A stretch of 64,000 nt of DNA from Streptomyces aureus (GTDB lineage Bacteria; Actinomycetota; Actinomycetes; Streptomycetales; Streptomycetaceae): NCBI RefSeq assembly GCF_000725495.1, contig NZ_JNZD01000006.1, positions 248,001-312,000 of the forward strand, written 5' to 3'. The position numbers were made by a program, and so were the translations under genes. Of this stretch, positions 17,722 to 25,646 are shown in pieces. Position 1 is the stretch's first letter, and each line of letters begins with the position of its first letter. The notes under the pieces were generated by a model, which did not search any database, was not told where the DNA came from, and worked only from the letters and a program-made list of their open reading frames with translations.

Positions 17722-18030
17722 GGACAGCGTGTCCTTCCTGTCGGGGCCTCGCGCCGGGAACGGAGGCGGTTGCCGAGTGTACGGGCCTCTCGGCCCCCTC
17801 TTGTCCCGCTCTGGGCGCCGAGGGCCTCTCCGGGTGTCGGTCCGGCCGCGGCAGGACGGACGCGAGGCCCGCTCCGGGGCCCCTCCCGGCCCCAACATGC
17901 CTCAGGTACAGGGCTCTTCACCGGTGTCCGTTTTCCCCTGCGGCGGCGGATGTGCAACCGGCCACACCACCGCCGCAGGGGCCCGGCATATGGACACGGA
18001 GGACGGCTCAGCCCCTGCTCACGGCGACGG
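17722..18030. other. Intergenic region without a recognisable gene
   Basis: 309 bases between the small hypothetical gene and the remnant secreted peptide. All open frames here are Arg/Pro-rich and without ribosome binding sites. I see no convincing RNA or operator, apart from the expected promoter of the small gene. Confidence 0.6.
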
Positions 18031-18215
18031 TCAGGAGATGTCCTGGAAGGAGCCGTGCCCGAAGGCCGGGCCGGGATGGGTCCCGGCGGCCGCGGGCGCG
18101 TTGGCGGGGGTGCGGCCACGGGCAGGGGTGCGGCCGCCGAGGCGGGGCCGGCGGCGAGGACGGCCGCCACGGTCAGCGGCGGTGCCGGTACGGTGCGTGA
18201 CAGTTCACGGAACAC
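18031..18215 (-). pseudogene. Frameshifted small secreted peptide gene
   Basis: A GTG at 18215 has an excellent ribosome site (GGAGAAGG, 7-base spacing) and opens a signal peptide: basic FRELSRT, hydrophobic LTVAAVLAAG, then PASAAA. In this frame the sequence then degenerates into Pro/Arg-rich text. One frame over, the reading ANAPAAAGTHPGPAFGHGSFQDIS ends at a stop at 18031 (split here for clarity: ANAPAAAGTHPG then PAFGHGSFQDIS). The two halves join if one base is added in a run of five C. The whole would be about 61 residues, a normal size for small exported Streptomyces peptides. It is either a real frameshift mutation or a homopolymer sequencing error. Confidence 0.5.
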
Positions 18216-18353
18216 GGGGTCGCCTTCTCCTGCGAGGGAAAAGCCTTCTGCCCCCAGCGACCAGATAAGTCGCGTACACGACACCCCTTGTCCGACCATC
18301 CTGCCCCACCCGACGCGACAGCCTCACCCGGGAGGCCGTCACGTCACGTCACA

Positions 18354-19043
18354 TCAACCTTCTGCCAGGGCCTTGCGGGCCAGCAGATGGATCTCCTGGA
18401 ACTGCCGCCGGTCGGCGGGCCGCGGCTCGCGCGTCATCCGGGCCACCTCGTCGAGACCGGCCTCGCGCAGCAACAGCGCGAGGTGGTCGGGCGACCACCG
18501 ATGCGCCTCGGTGACCGCGTGGTCGAAGGCCTCCGTCGGGCGGGAGGGATCGTCGGCTCCCCAGAATCCGATCAGGAGATGGCCGCCGGGCGCGAGCACA
18601 CGATGGAACTCGGCCAGGACACCCGGGACTTCGCGAGGCGGCATATGGATGATGGACCAGCGCGAGAGCACACCGGCCAGCGCGCCGTCCGCGATGTCCA
18701 GCGCGCCCATGGAACCCACCTCGAACCGAAGTCCCGGATGAGTCCCCCGAGCCAGCTCGACCATCACCGACGAGGTGTCGACCCCGAAGACCGAGAGGCC
18801 CAACTCGCGGAGGTGGGCGGTGATGTGCCCGGGCCCGCAGCCCAGGTCCGCGACCTGTCCGCCCCCGCCGTCACCGTTCCCGTCGCCGCCGTCCCCGCCT
18901 TCCCTGACGGCCTCGGCGAAGACACCCAGCATGGCCCGGTCCAGGGGCCGTCGGCTCAACTCGTCCCGGAACAGCCGGGCATACTCGGGCGCGACGGTGT
19001 CGTAGGCATCGCGGACCACACGCAGGGCATCGGGTTCGACCAT
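18354..19043 (-). CDS. Class I SAM-dependent methyltransferase
   Basis: 229 residues from the ATG at 19043. Motif I is VADLGCGPGHIT; the acidic residue after strand 2 is in VFGVDTSS; a later core strand reads IIHMPPREV; and VLAPGGHLLIGF is the motif typical of small-molecule methyltransferases. DAYDTVAPEYARLF at the start is the usual lead-in of this group. A run of Gly/Asp (about 52-63) just before motif I is unusual and looks like a low-complexity insertion in a surface loop. The substrate cannot be inferred. The neighbouring GNAT gene lies on the same strand 107 bases upstream, so co-transcription is possible. Confidence 0.88.
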   Translation of the reverse strand: MVEPDALRVVRDAYDTVAPEYARLFRDELSRRPLDRAMLGVFAEAVREGGDGGDGNGDGGGGQVADLGCGPGHITAHLRELGLSVFGVDTSSVMVELARGTHPGLRFEVGSMGALDIADGALAGVLSRWSIIHMPPREVPGVLAEFHRVLAPGGHLLIGFWGADDPSRPTEAFDHAVTEAHRWSPDHLALLLREAGLDEVARMTREPRPADRRQFQEIHLLARKALAEG

Positions 19044-19150
19044 GGGCCAGACGCTATCCGCTCGACGCACGGCCGGGCCTGCCTGTCGTCGGATCCGCGC
19101 CCCTCAGGAGTGCCCGGACTCCGCGGGGCCCCATCGGGGCGCGGCCTTTC

Positions 19151-19615
19151 TCACTTCAGGTCCAGTACGCCCACCGTCTGGTCGCCGCTGGTCTCTCCGG
19201 TGGTCCGGAAGCCCAGAGTGCGGTAGAAGTCGCCCGGGCCGTCCTCTCCGGGATGCCAGGTGGTCGTCAGGCGCGTGCCGCCTCGGCGCCGGATCTCCTC
19301 GGCCACGCACTCCACCGCGAAGCGGCCGTAGCCACGGCCCTGCTGCCCGTCCGCGATGTTGAGGCGCCACAACCCGGAGCGGAAGTCGGTGCCGTCGCCG
19401 GTCCAGTCGATGTCGAAGAAGGCCATGAGGAACCCCACCGCCCGGTCGTCGACGCAGATGAGCCGGGGCCAGGCGACCCCGGGGTGTACGTAGGCCTCGG
19501 CGAGCGACTTCACCACGGGGTCCACCAGGTGTTCCTGGTCCGGACGGACGCGCAGCGCGACGGCGGTGTCGAGGTTCGAGGCGGTGATCTCTTGCAAGTG
19601 CGGTGAAGCGGCCAT
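19151..19615 (-). CDS. GNAT-family N-acetyltransferase (diamine/RimI-like)
   Basis: 154 residues. QEITASNLDTAVALRVRPDQ opens the fold; AVGFLMAFFDID and LWRLNIADGQQGRGYGRFAV carry the core strand and the acetyl-CoA loop (QGRGYG). FYRTLGFRTTGE closes it. The spacing and the FYRTLGF segment resemble spermidine/diamine acetyltransferases and RimI-like enzymes. It would act in the cytoplasm on an amine. The ATG at 19615 lies next to the long non-coding stretch 19616-20089. Confidence 0.85.
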   Translation of the reverse strand: MAASPHLQEITASNLDTAVALRVRPDQEHLVDPVVKSLAEAYVHPGVAWPRLICVDDRAVGFLMAFFDIDWTGDGTDFRSGLWRLNIADGQQGRGYGRFAVECVAEEIRRRGGTRLTTTWHPGEDGPGDFYRTLGFRTTGETSGDQTVGVLDLK

Positions 19616-20089
19616 GGGGGCACTTTATGAGGTCGTCTCAGGCGGCCGACCATGAGGCCGTCACACGCGGCCGACGGGCGGTCACACGTCCCTACGGCAC
19701 TCACTGCGCCGGACAGGACACGGGCCCGGCTGCGGCGGATCTCCGGCGGCCTCGGCCCCGGAGGGCTCCGGCCGCACCGACAGGAACCCACGCGCTCACG
19801 CCCGGCCGCCCACGGGGCCGTACGTACCTCGTCATCGGCCCCGTTCCCGGGCCCTCACCCACAATTCTCGCCGCGTCCCGTACGCCCGTCCACTCCCGCG
19901 CTCCCGTCCACCCCCGTACGCCCCTCACCTGGGGCGGCGCGGCTTCTCCAGGCCCTCCGCCCCCGGCCTCCCGGCAAGCATCACCGCACGCCCAGAGGCA
20001 GTCCAGGTACCCGGAGGTACCCTGGACGGAGCAACTGACCACCCGCTCACGACACAAGCGGCCCGTAGCAGGCCCTTCGGAGTATCTCC
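19616..20089. other. 474-base non-coding region with GGTACC repeats
   Basis: This lies between the divergent GNAT (-) and GH3 (+) genes. Open frames are Pro/Arg-rich and unconvincing. Near the GH3 side, at 20002-20027, TCCAGGTACC and GGTACCCTGGA form an inverted repeat around CGGA with one unpaired G. GGTACC occurs twice. The site is about 65 bases before the GH3 start and could be an operator or overlap its promoter. Confidence 0.5.
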
Positions 20090-21304
20090 ATGGCATCACA
20101 CCGGTCGCTCACCCGTCGTTCCGGCGTCAGCCGCCGTGTCTGGATCGCATCCTCGGTGGCCCTGGCCATCGCCGCGGCCGGCGTCGGGGGCGTGCAGCTC
20201 TCGCAGGCCGCCACGATCGACCAGGCCTCCGCGCCCGCGAAACGCGCGGCGCCGACGTGTGCCGACAAGACCTACTCCGCGATGACGTCCGCGCAGCGGG
20301 TCGGACAGCTCTTCATGGGCTCGGTCACACCGTCCGCGCCGGACAGCGCGCGGATCGCCCTCATGCGCCAGTACCACGTCGGCTCGGTGTTTCTCGCCGG
20401 TCGGAGCAAGGCCGGGACGAGCGCGACCAAGACGCTCGTCGACGGACTCCAGGCGAAGGCGGACAGCGTCGCCGGACACCGTGTCGGCCTGCTGGTCTCG
20501 ACCGACCAGGAGGGCGGGGCGGTGCAGGTGCTCTCCGGTCCCGGGTTCTCGACGATCCCGAGCGCGCTGACCCAGGGCACGTGGACGACGACGAAGCTGC
20601 GCAGCGAAGCGGCCGTGTGGGCCAAGCAGCTCAAGTCGGCCGGGGTGAACCTGAACCTCGCGCCCGTCGCGGATGTCGTCCCCGCGAGTCTGGGCACGGC
20701 GAACGCACCGATCGGCAAGTACAACCGCGAGTTCGGCCACACCGCGGCGGTCGTGGCCCCGCACAGCAACGCGTTTCTCCAAGGCTCCCTGCAGTCCGGG
20801 GTGCTGGCCACGCTCAAGCACTTCCCCGGGCTCGGCTACGTCCGGGGCAACACCGACACCACGGCGGGCGTCGTGGACACGGTGACGACGAGCACGAGTC
20901 CGAGCGTCTCGGTGTTCAAGTCCGGCATCGACGCCGGAGCGCCGTTCGTGATGATCTCCTCGGCGACGTACAGCAAGATCGACGCGAACAACCGGGCCGC
21001 GTTCTCCTCGACGGTGATCCAGACCATGCTGCGCAAGAACATGGGCTTCAAGGGCGTGGTCATCTCGGACGACCTGGGCAACGCGGTGGCGGTGAAGGCC
21101 GTGGCCCCGGGCGACCGCGCGGTCAAGTTCATCTCCGCGGGCGGTGACGTGGTCCTGACCGTCGAACCGAACCTGATCCCGGCCATGACCAAGGCCGTGC
21201 AGAGCCGCATGACGCAGAGCTCGGCGTTCAGCACCCAGGTGAGCCAGAGCGTGCACCGCATCCTGAACGCCAAGCAGAAGGCCGGTCTGCTCACCTGCAG
21301 CTGA
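20090..21304 (+). CDS. Secreted GH3 (NagZ-like) protein with altered catalytic dyad
   Basis: 404 residues with a Sec signal (about 1-42). GGAG lies 8 bases before the ATG. The GH3 N-terminal barrel is plain: RVGQLFMGSV, STDQEGGAVQVL, LAPVADVV, LKHFPGLGYV (K243, H244) and VVISDDLGN with the nucleophile D327. NagZ-type hexosaminidases carry an Asp-x-His acid/base dyad soon after KHFPGHG; here the corresponding stretch reads NTDTTAG (D256, T257, T258), without the His. The enzyme may therefore use another acid, have another specificity such as beta-glucosides, or only bind sugars. The most likely substrates are N-acetylglucosaminides outside the cell. It is monocistronic with a hairpin at 21316. 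Confidence 0.87.
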   Translation: MASHRSLTRRSGVSRRVWIASSVALAIAAAGVGGVQLSQAATIDQASAPAKRAAPTCADKTYSAMTSAQRVGQLFMGSVTPSAPDSARIALMRQYHVGSVFLAGRSKAGTSATKTLVDGLQAKADSVAGHRVGLLVSTDQEGGAVQVLSGPGFSTIPSALTQGTWTTTKLRSEAAVWAKQLKSAGVNLNLAPVADVVPASLGTANAPIGKYNREFGHTAAVVAPHSNAFLQGSLQSGVLATLKHFPGLGYVRGNTDTTAGVVDTVTTSTSPSVSVFKSGIDAGAPFVMISSATYSKIDANNRAAFSSTVIQTMLRKNMGFKGVVISDDLGNAVAVKAVAPGDRAVKFISAGGDVVLTVEPNLIPAMTKAVQSRMTQSSAFSTQVSQSVHRILNAKQKAGLLTCS

Positions 21305-21315
21305 CCGGGTCGGCC

Positions 21316-21345
21316 CGAGGGCGGTGCGGGACAGGACCGCCCTCG
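21316..21345 (+). terminator. Terminator after GH3 gene
   Basis: CGAGGGCGGT pairs perfectly with ACCGCCCTCG (10 bp) around a 10-base loop, 12 bases after the GH3 stop. Confidence 0.8.
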
Positions 21346-21362
21346 TGGTGCAAGGATGCGGC

Positions 21363-21746
21363 ATGAGATCCCGAACTTCCGGCATGTGGTGGGGAACGAC
21401 CGTCGAGGCACCGGACCCCGGCGGCCTGGCGAGGTTCTACGCCGAGCTCCTCGGCTGGCACCTGGGGCACGAGGAGCCGGGAACGGCCGTCGTCGCCGCT
21501 TCCCCGCAAGGGCCGTTCTTCGTGTTCCAGCAGGCGGACGGCTACCGGGCACCGGTGTGGCCGCCGGCCGACGGGGACCAACGGCCCATGATGCACTTCG
21601 ACTTCCAGGTCGGCGACCTGGAGTCCGCGGTGGCAGACGCGGTCGCGCTCGGCGCCACGGTGGCCGACGTCCAGCCGCAGGACAACGTACGCGTCCTCTT
21701 CGACCCGGCCGGCCACCCGTTCTGCCTGTGCTTCGACGAGGCCTGA
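21363..21746 (+). CDS. VOC (glyoxalase-like) family protein
   Basis: 127 residues from the ATG at 21363, with AAGGA 7 bases upstream. WWGTTVEAPDPGGLARFYAE then LLGWHLG is the first VOC half; MMHFDFQVGDLESAVADAVA then LGATVADVQ and DPAGHPFCLCFDEA the second. HFDF supplies a metal-ligand-like His and FCLC the C-terminal strand. The group often binds or modifies drugs, or acts as a lyase. The next gene starts 18 bases downstream on the same strand, so the two are probably one operon. Confidence 0.85.
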   Translation: MRSRTSGMWWGTTVEAPDPGGLARFYAELLGWHLGHEEPGTAVVAASPQGPFFVFQQADGYRAPVWPPADGDQRPMMHFDFQVGDLESAVADAVALGATVADVQPQDNVRVLFDPAGHPFCLCFDEA

Positions 21747-21764
21747 CACGAAGGTGGGCCCGGC

Positions 21765-22139
21765 ATGGCGGAGAGCCTTCCCGCTGACGTGGCCGACGTC
21801 CTCGACGCCGTCCTGGCCGTCGACGATCCGGTGCACCTCGCCCTGCGTCGACAGCTTCCGCACCTCCGCGTGCGCGAACGCTGCACGTGCGGGTGCGGGA
21901 CGGCGTACTTCGACGTCGACACGAACGCCGCGGCACGGGCGCCGGTCGACGCCGGCACCGTGGTGGCCGCCGAGGCCACGCTCGTCACCGAGTCCGGCGA
22001 ATGCCCCGGCGAGGTCCTGGTGTTCACCCAGGGCGGCTACCTGTCATGGCTCGAGGTCTGTTCCTGGAGCGACGGCGGCCCGGTGACACTGGCCGCGGCC
22101 CGGCGGTGGCTGCGGGCCGGGAACGAGGGACCCACGTAA
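21765..22139 (+). CDS. Hypothetical protein with Cys cluster
   Basis: 124 residues, not recognised. After an acidic helix (PADVADVLDAVLAVDDPVHL), the cluster RERCTCGCGTAYFDVD brings three cysteines within five residues, with further cysteines in SGECPGE and LEVCSW. This could bind zinc or iron, or form disulfides; no signal peptide is seen. A beta-rich stretch (VLVFTQGGYLSWLEV) follows. It lies 18 bases behind the VOC gene and ends before a very stable hairpin. Confidence 0.65.
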   Translation: MAESLPADVADVLDAVLAVDDPVHLALRRQLPHLRVRERCTCGCGTAYFDVDTNAAARAPVDAGTVVAAEATLVTESGECPGEVLVFTQGGYLSWLEVCSWSDGGPVTLAAARRWLRAGNEGPT

Positions 22140-22257
22140 GCGGTTCGGGCGGCGGTGCGCCGGGGCAATGAGCAGGGCGGTCAGCGCGTCCCTGACCACC
22201 GCGACGTCGTCGTACTGCCAGGACGCAGTACGGTGCCTCGCCGTCGGGCGGCCCGGT

Positions 22258-22298
22258 CGTCGTGGGGTGCCCCGCCCGGACCGGGGCACCCCACGACG
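22258..22298. terminator. Bidirectional terminator, 16-bp stem
   Basis: CGTCGTGGGGTGCCCC and GGGGCACCCCACGACG form a perfect 16-bp stem with a 9-base loop. It lies 14 bases from the stop of the convergent ABC permease gene and serves both sides. Confidence 0.92.
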
Positions 22299-22312
22299 CA
22301 GGCCCCCGGCCT

Positions 22313-24736
22313 TCACTCCGTGCGCAGTGCCGTCGCCGTGCGGACCTTGGCCGCCCAGCCCGCCGGGGTCATGGCGCCCAGCAGGGCGACGAGCACCCCG
22401 GCCAGGCCGAGCAGCACCAGTTGGGAGGTGTCGTACACGTCGAGGACCGACGGGGGCAGCCCGGTGCCCGCGGCCCGGCCCATGACGGGCAGGACGTAGT
22501 CGTGCAGCGCGTACCCGGCCGGGACGCCGATGAGTCCGCCGGCCACACCGATTCCTGCCACGGAGGCGAGGACCAGCGTCACGGTCTGCCGCGGGGACAT
22601 GCCGAGCGCCTTGCACACGCCCAGGTCGTGGACGCGCTCGCGGGTGTCGAGGACGACGGAGTTGAGGACTCCGAGCCCCGCCACGGAGACCAGCATGAAG
22701 GTGAGCAGCGCGGCCATCGCCTCGAGCAGCACGATCATGTTCTCCCCCTGCGGGGCGGACTCGGCGAACGCGGCGCCGCCCAGCGGCTCGACCACCGCGT
22801 TGAGCTTGCGGGCGTAAGTGGCCGCGGAGACACCGGACTTGACCTCGATGTGGAAGACCTGCGGCTTCGCCTTGGCGAAGCTGTCGAGATCGGCGTGGAG
22901 TCGCAGACCGTCGTCCGAGGTGTCGAAGGCCTCGCCCACGATGCGCAGGCTCACCGTCTCCTTCTGGAACGTCACGCGCACGCTGCCGCCGATGCGGGTG
23001 CCCGTCCGCTCCAAAAACCGGGTGGGCACCACGACTTGGCCCCGGCCCGAGAGCCAGTGGCCCGCGATCATCTCGTAACCGCCCGCGCGGGAATCGCCCT
23101 GGTAGAGAACCGCCCGGACGGCCCCGGAGATCCCGGACACCTTCGCGTCACCCGTCGTGGTGCCGTAGTACGAGGCAGTGCCGGACTGCGCCGCGATCGC
23201 CGCGCGCACCGCGGCCGGATCCGCCGACGCCTGCCCCTGGTTCGGCCCCGAGGCCGCGGGAGCCTGCCCGGAACCCGGCGCCGCCGGCGCCCGCCGTCTC
23301 TCCACCACACCGCCCCCGGGGCCGGCGCCGTCCCCACCGCTGACGGCGGTGACATCGGCGCGGTTCTCGGGATCCTGTGCGTGGGCCACCGCGTTCAGGG
23401 ACTGCGTCAGCCCGACCGCAAAGGTCGCGGCGACGGTTCCGAAGGTCACCGCCAGCACCATCGCGGCGGCCCGCACGGGGTGCGCGAAGGGACTCGCGAG
23501 GCCGTACGTCACCGGCCTCGGCAGCGGGAGCCGGCCCGCCGCCCGGTGCGCCCACTGTCCGCGTGTGGTGCGCGGTGCCCGGCCGACGGCGATGGCCTCG
23601 ACGGTGCGCAGCCGGCCCGCCCGCAGCGCGGGCACCAGCGCCGCGACAGCGACCACGAGCAGCGCGCCGGCCGGTACGACGACGTCCACCCACCAGGCCA
23701 CGGACAGCGACACGGTGCCGTACACGGACTCGGTGTCGTTCAGCAGTGGCACGGCCAGCACGTTGCCGAGGACGACCCCGAGCGCGATGCCGGCCGCGGC
23801 GGGGATCAACGCCTGGGCCACATAGGCCCGTACGACCTCGCGCGGGGTGAATCCGATCGCCTTGAGGATGCCGATCCGGCGCAGACTCGTGCCGACGGCG
23901 CCGGAGATCACGCTGCCGACGATGATGACGGACATGACGATCCCGAGCACGCCGAAGGCGACCAGGAACGGGATCGTCGCCGCCGCGCCCTGGTCGGCGG
24001 CGTGTTTGGTGTCCAGCCACGACTGGGTGCCGACCAGCGCGCCGGCGGGCAGGGCGGCGGCGATCGCCTTCCGGTCGGCCGCGATCTGCGCCTTGGTCGC
24101 CGCGGAGTCGAAGCGGTAGAGCATCTGGTTCGAGAGGCCGCCGTCGCCGCTGACGAGGGACCGGACCTGGGCCGGGGTCGCCCACATCTCGGCGGTCCCG
24201 CTCGCCGACAGCGCGAAGCCGACGACGGTGAGCGTCCGGGCGTCCTCGGCGTCGGAACTCCGCAGCTTCGTACCGAGTTCGAGGAACGGGCCGGAGAACG
24301 AGGCCGACAGCACGACCTCGCCCTGCTTGCGCGCCCACCGGCCCGACTTCAGGTCCAGCGCGTCCACGTCCTCGCCCGAACCGGACCGTCCGACGACCGT
24401 CAGCGCGGGCAGATGTCCGCCGTCCGGGCCCACCGGGTTGACGGTCGTGGACGGGAACGGTCCCGCGCTCGCCGTGACCCCGTCGAGGCGTCGCGTGCCC
24501 GCGAGTTGGGCCGCGCTCACCTTGGCCGGGTCGAACTCCGCGGTGATGTGCGCGCCGTGCTGACGGGCGAAGGCATGGTCGAAGGGAGCGTTGGTGGCGA
24601 CGATGAGAGACCCTGCGACGACGGCCGAGGCCACCGCCATCATCGTGGCGACGGCGATCACCAGCGTCTGGACGCGTCGTCTGCCGACACCCGAGCGCAC
24701 GACCCGCCCGAGGGCGCCGCTGCCGAACCCCGTCAT
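22313..24736 (-). CDS. FtsX-type ABC transporter permease
   Basis: 807 residues. A first helix (about 20-45) is followed by a large extracytoplasmic domain, then helices at about 265-295, 315-345 and 360-390 around the FtsX signature region (RRIGILKAIGFTPREVVRAY). A second set follows: a helix at about 430-460, a second extracytoplasmic domain with a Pro/Ala/Gln-rich loop (about 480-530), and three C-terminal helices with VHDLGVCKALGMSPRQTVTL. This duplicated layout is that of MacB/LolC-like permeases. Its start overlaps the ATPase stop by 4 bases (ATGA), giving strict coupling. It probably exports or extracts a lipid, peptide or drug. Confidence 0.92.
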   Translation of the reverse strand: MTGFGSGALGRVVRSGVGRRRVQTLVIAVATMMAVASAVVAGSLIVATNAPFDHAFARQHGAHITAEFDPAKVSAAQLAGTRRLDGVTASAGPFPSTTVNPVGPDGGHLPALTVVGRSGSGEDVDALDLKSGRWARKQGEVVLSASFSGPFLELGTKLRSSDAEDARTLTVVGFALSASGTAEMWATPAQVRSLVSGDGGLSNQMLYRFDSAATKAQIAADRKAIAAALPAGALVGTQSWLDTKHAADQGAAATIPFLVAFGVLGIVMSVIIVGSVISGAVGTSLRRIGILKAIGFTPREVVRAYVAQALIPAAAGIALGVVLGNVLAVPLLNDTESVYGTVSLSVAWWVDVVVPAGALLVVAVAALVPALRAGRLRTVEAIAVGRAPRTTRGQWAHRAAGRLPLPRPVTYGLASPFAHPVRAAAMVLAVTFGTVAATFAVGLTQSLNAVAHAQDPENRADVTAVSGGDGAGPGGGVVERRRAPAAPGSGQAPAASGPNQGQASADPAAVRAAIAAQSGTASYYGTTTGDAKVSGISGAVRAVLYQGDSRAGGYEMIAGHWLSGRGQVVVPTRFLERTGTRIGGSVRVTFQKETVSLRIVGEAFDTSDDGLRLHADLDSFAKAKPQVFHIEVKSGVSAATYARKLNAVVEPLGGAAFAESAPQGENMIVLLEAMAALLTFMLVSVAGLGVLNSVVLDTRERVHDLGVCKALGMSPRQTVTLVLASVAGIGVAGGLIGVPAGYALHDYVLPVMGRAAGTGLPPSVLDVYDTSQLVLLGLAGVLVALLGAMTPAGWAAKVRTATALRTE

Positions 24737-25425
24737 CGGACGGCCTCCGCGTGGGTGTCGACGGCGACGTGGCCGTCGACCAGGTGGATCGTACGGGTGG
24801 CGCACGCCCGGGCCAGTTCGAGGTCGTGGGTGACGAGGACGACGGTCTGCCCGCCGCGGTGCAGGTCGACGAGCAGCTCCCGGACGTCCTGCCCGGAGGC
24901 GGTGTCCAGCGCGCCGGTCGGCTCGTCCGCGAGGAGCAGGGCGGGCTTGTTCACCAAGGCCCGTGCCACCGCGACGCGTTGGCGTTCACCGCCGGACAGC
25001 CGTCCCGGGTAGGCGCGGGCGTGCTTCTGGATGCCCAGTACCTCCATCAGCTCCCCGGCCCGGGACGCCGCCGCCCGCCGGGCGGTCCCGGTCAGCTGGG
25101 CGGGAAGCTGGATGTTGTCGGCGACGGTGAGGTCGTCGAGGAGGTTGAAGAACTGGAACACCATGCCGATCCGCTCCCGGCGGAACCGGGCCAGCGCGTG
25201 CTCGCCCATCCGGTCGATGCGCTGCCCGGCCACGGTCACGGAGCCCTCGCTCGGCCGGTCCAGACCGGCGATCAGATTGAGCAGCGTGGACTTGCCGCTG
25301 CCGGACGGCCCCGTCACGGCCAGGGCCTCGCCCTGCGCCACGCCGAGATCGACCGGTCCGAGCGCCGGGGCGTCGGCGCCGCCGTACCGCTTGGCGACGC
25401 CCTCCAGTTCGATCACGTGAGTCAT
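24733..25425 (-). CDS. ABC transporter ATP-binding protein (MacB/LolD-like)
   Basis: 230 residues. Walker A is GPSGSGKSTLLN, the signature is LSGGERQRVAVARAL, and Walker B with its Glu is LLLADEPTGALD; the switch His is in VLVTHDLE. The short length and the MIELEGVAKRYGG-type start are typical of the MacB/LolD class, which works with FtsX-type permeases by mechanotransmission. It heads a two-gene operon with the permease and is divergent from the histidine kinase gene, which suggests control of the exporter by that system. Confidence 0.95.
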   Translation of the reverse strand: MTHVIELEGVAKRYGGADAPALGPVDLGVAQGEALAVTGPSGSGKSTLLNLIAGLDRPSEGSVTVAGQRIDRMGEHALARFRRERIGMVFQFFNLLDDLTVADNIQLPAQLTGTARRAAASRAGELMEVLGIQKHARAYPGRLSGGERQRVAVARALVNKPALLLADEPTGALDTASGQDVRELLVDLHRGGQTVVLVTHDLELARACATRTIHLVDGHVAVDTHAEAVR

Positions 25426-25646
25426 GGGTGTGTCCGTCCTTCGTGGTCGGGAAGCCGATGCCCGGTGCGGGCCAGGTGAACGTACGGGCGGGCGGCTCGG
25501 GAGCGCGTCGGCCGTGGCACCGACATACGGCCCTCCCTGCGGAGGATCCGGCCACGAGGTCATCCTGGAGGAGTACGCCTGCCGGACAGGCCGGCCGGTC
25601 ACGCAGGCGGACGTGGACCGGGGCGACGGGGCCGCACAATGTGCGG

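Noticed and set aside
17613..18299. A 228-codon minus-strand frame covering 17613-18299
   Set aside because: Only its start contains a signal-peptide-like part; the rest is Pro/Arg-rich and passes through the better supported small gene in another frame.
22140..22257. Possible remnant coding text on the minus strand (ASWQYDDVAVVRDALTALL)
   Set aside because: It reads like the end of a protein, but no start, ribosome site or domain could be found; too short to support a pseudogene.
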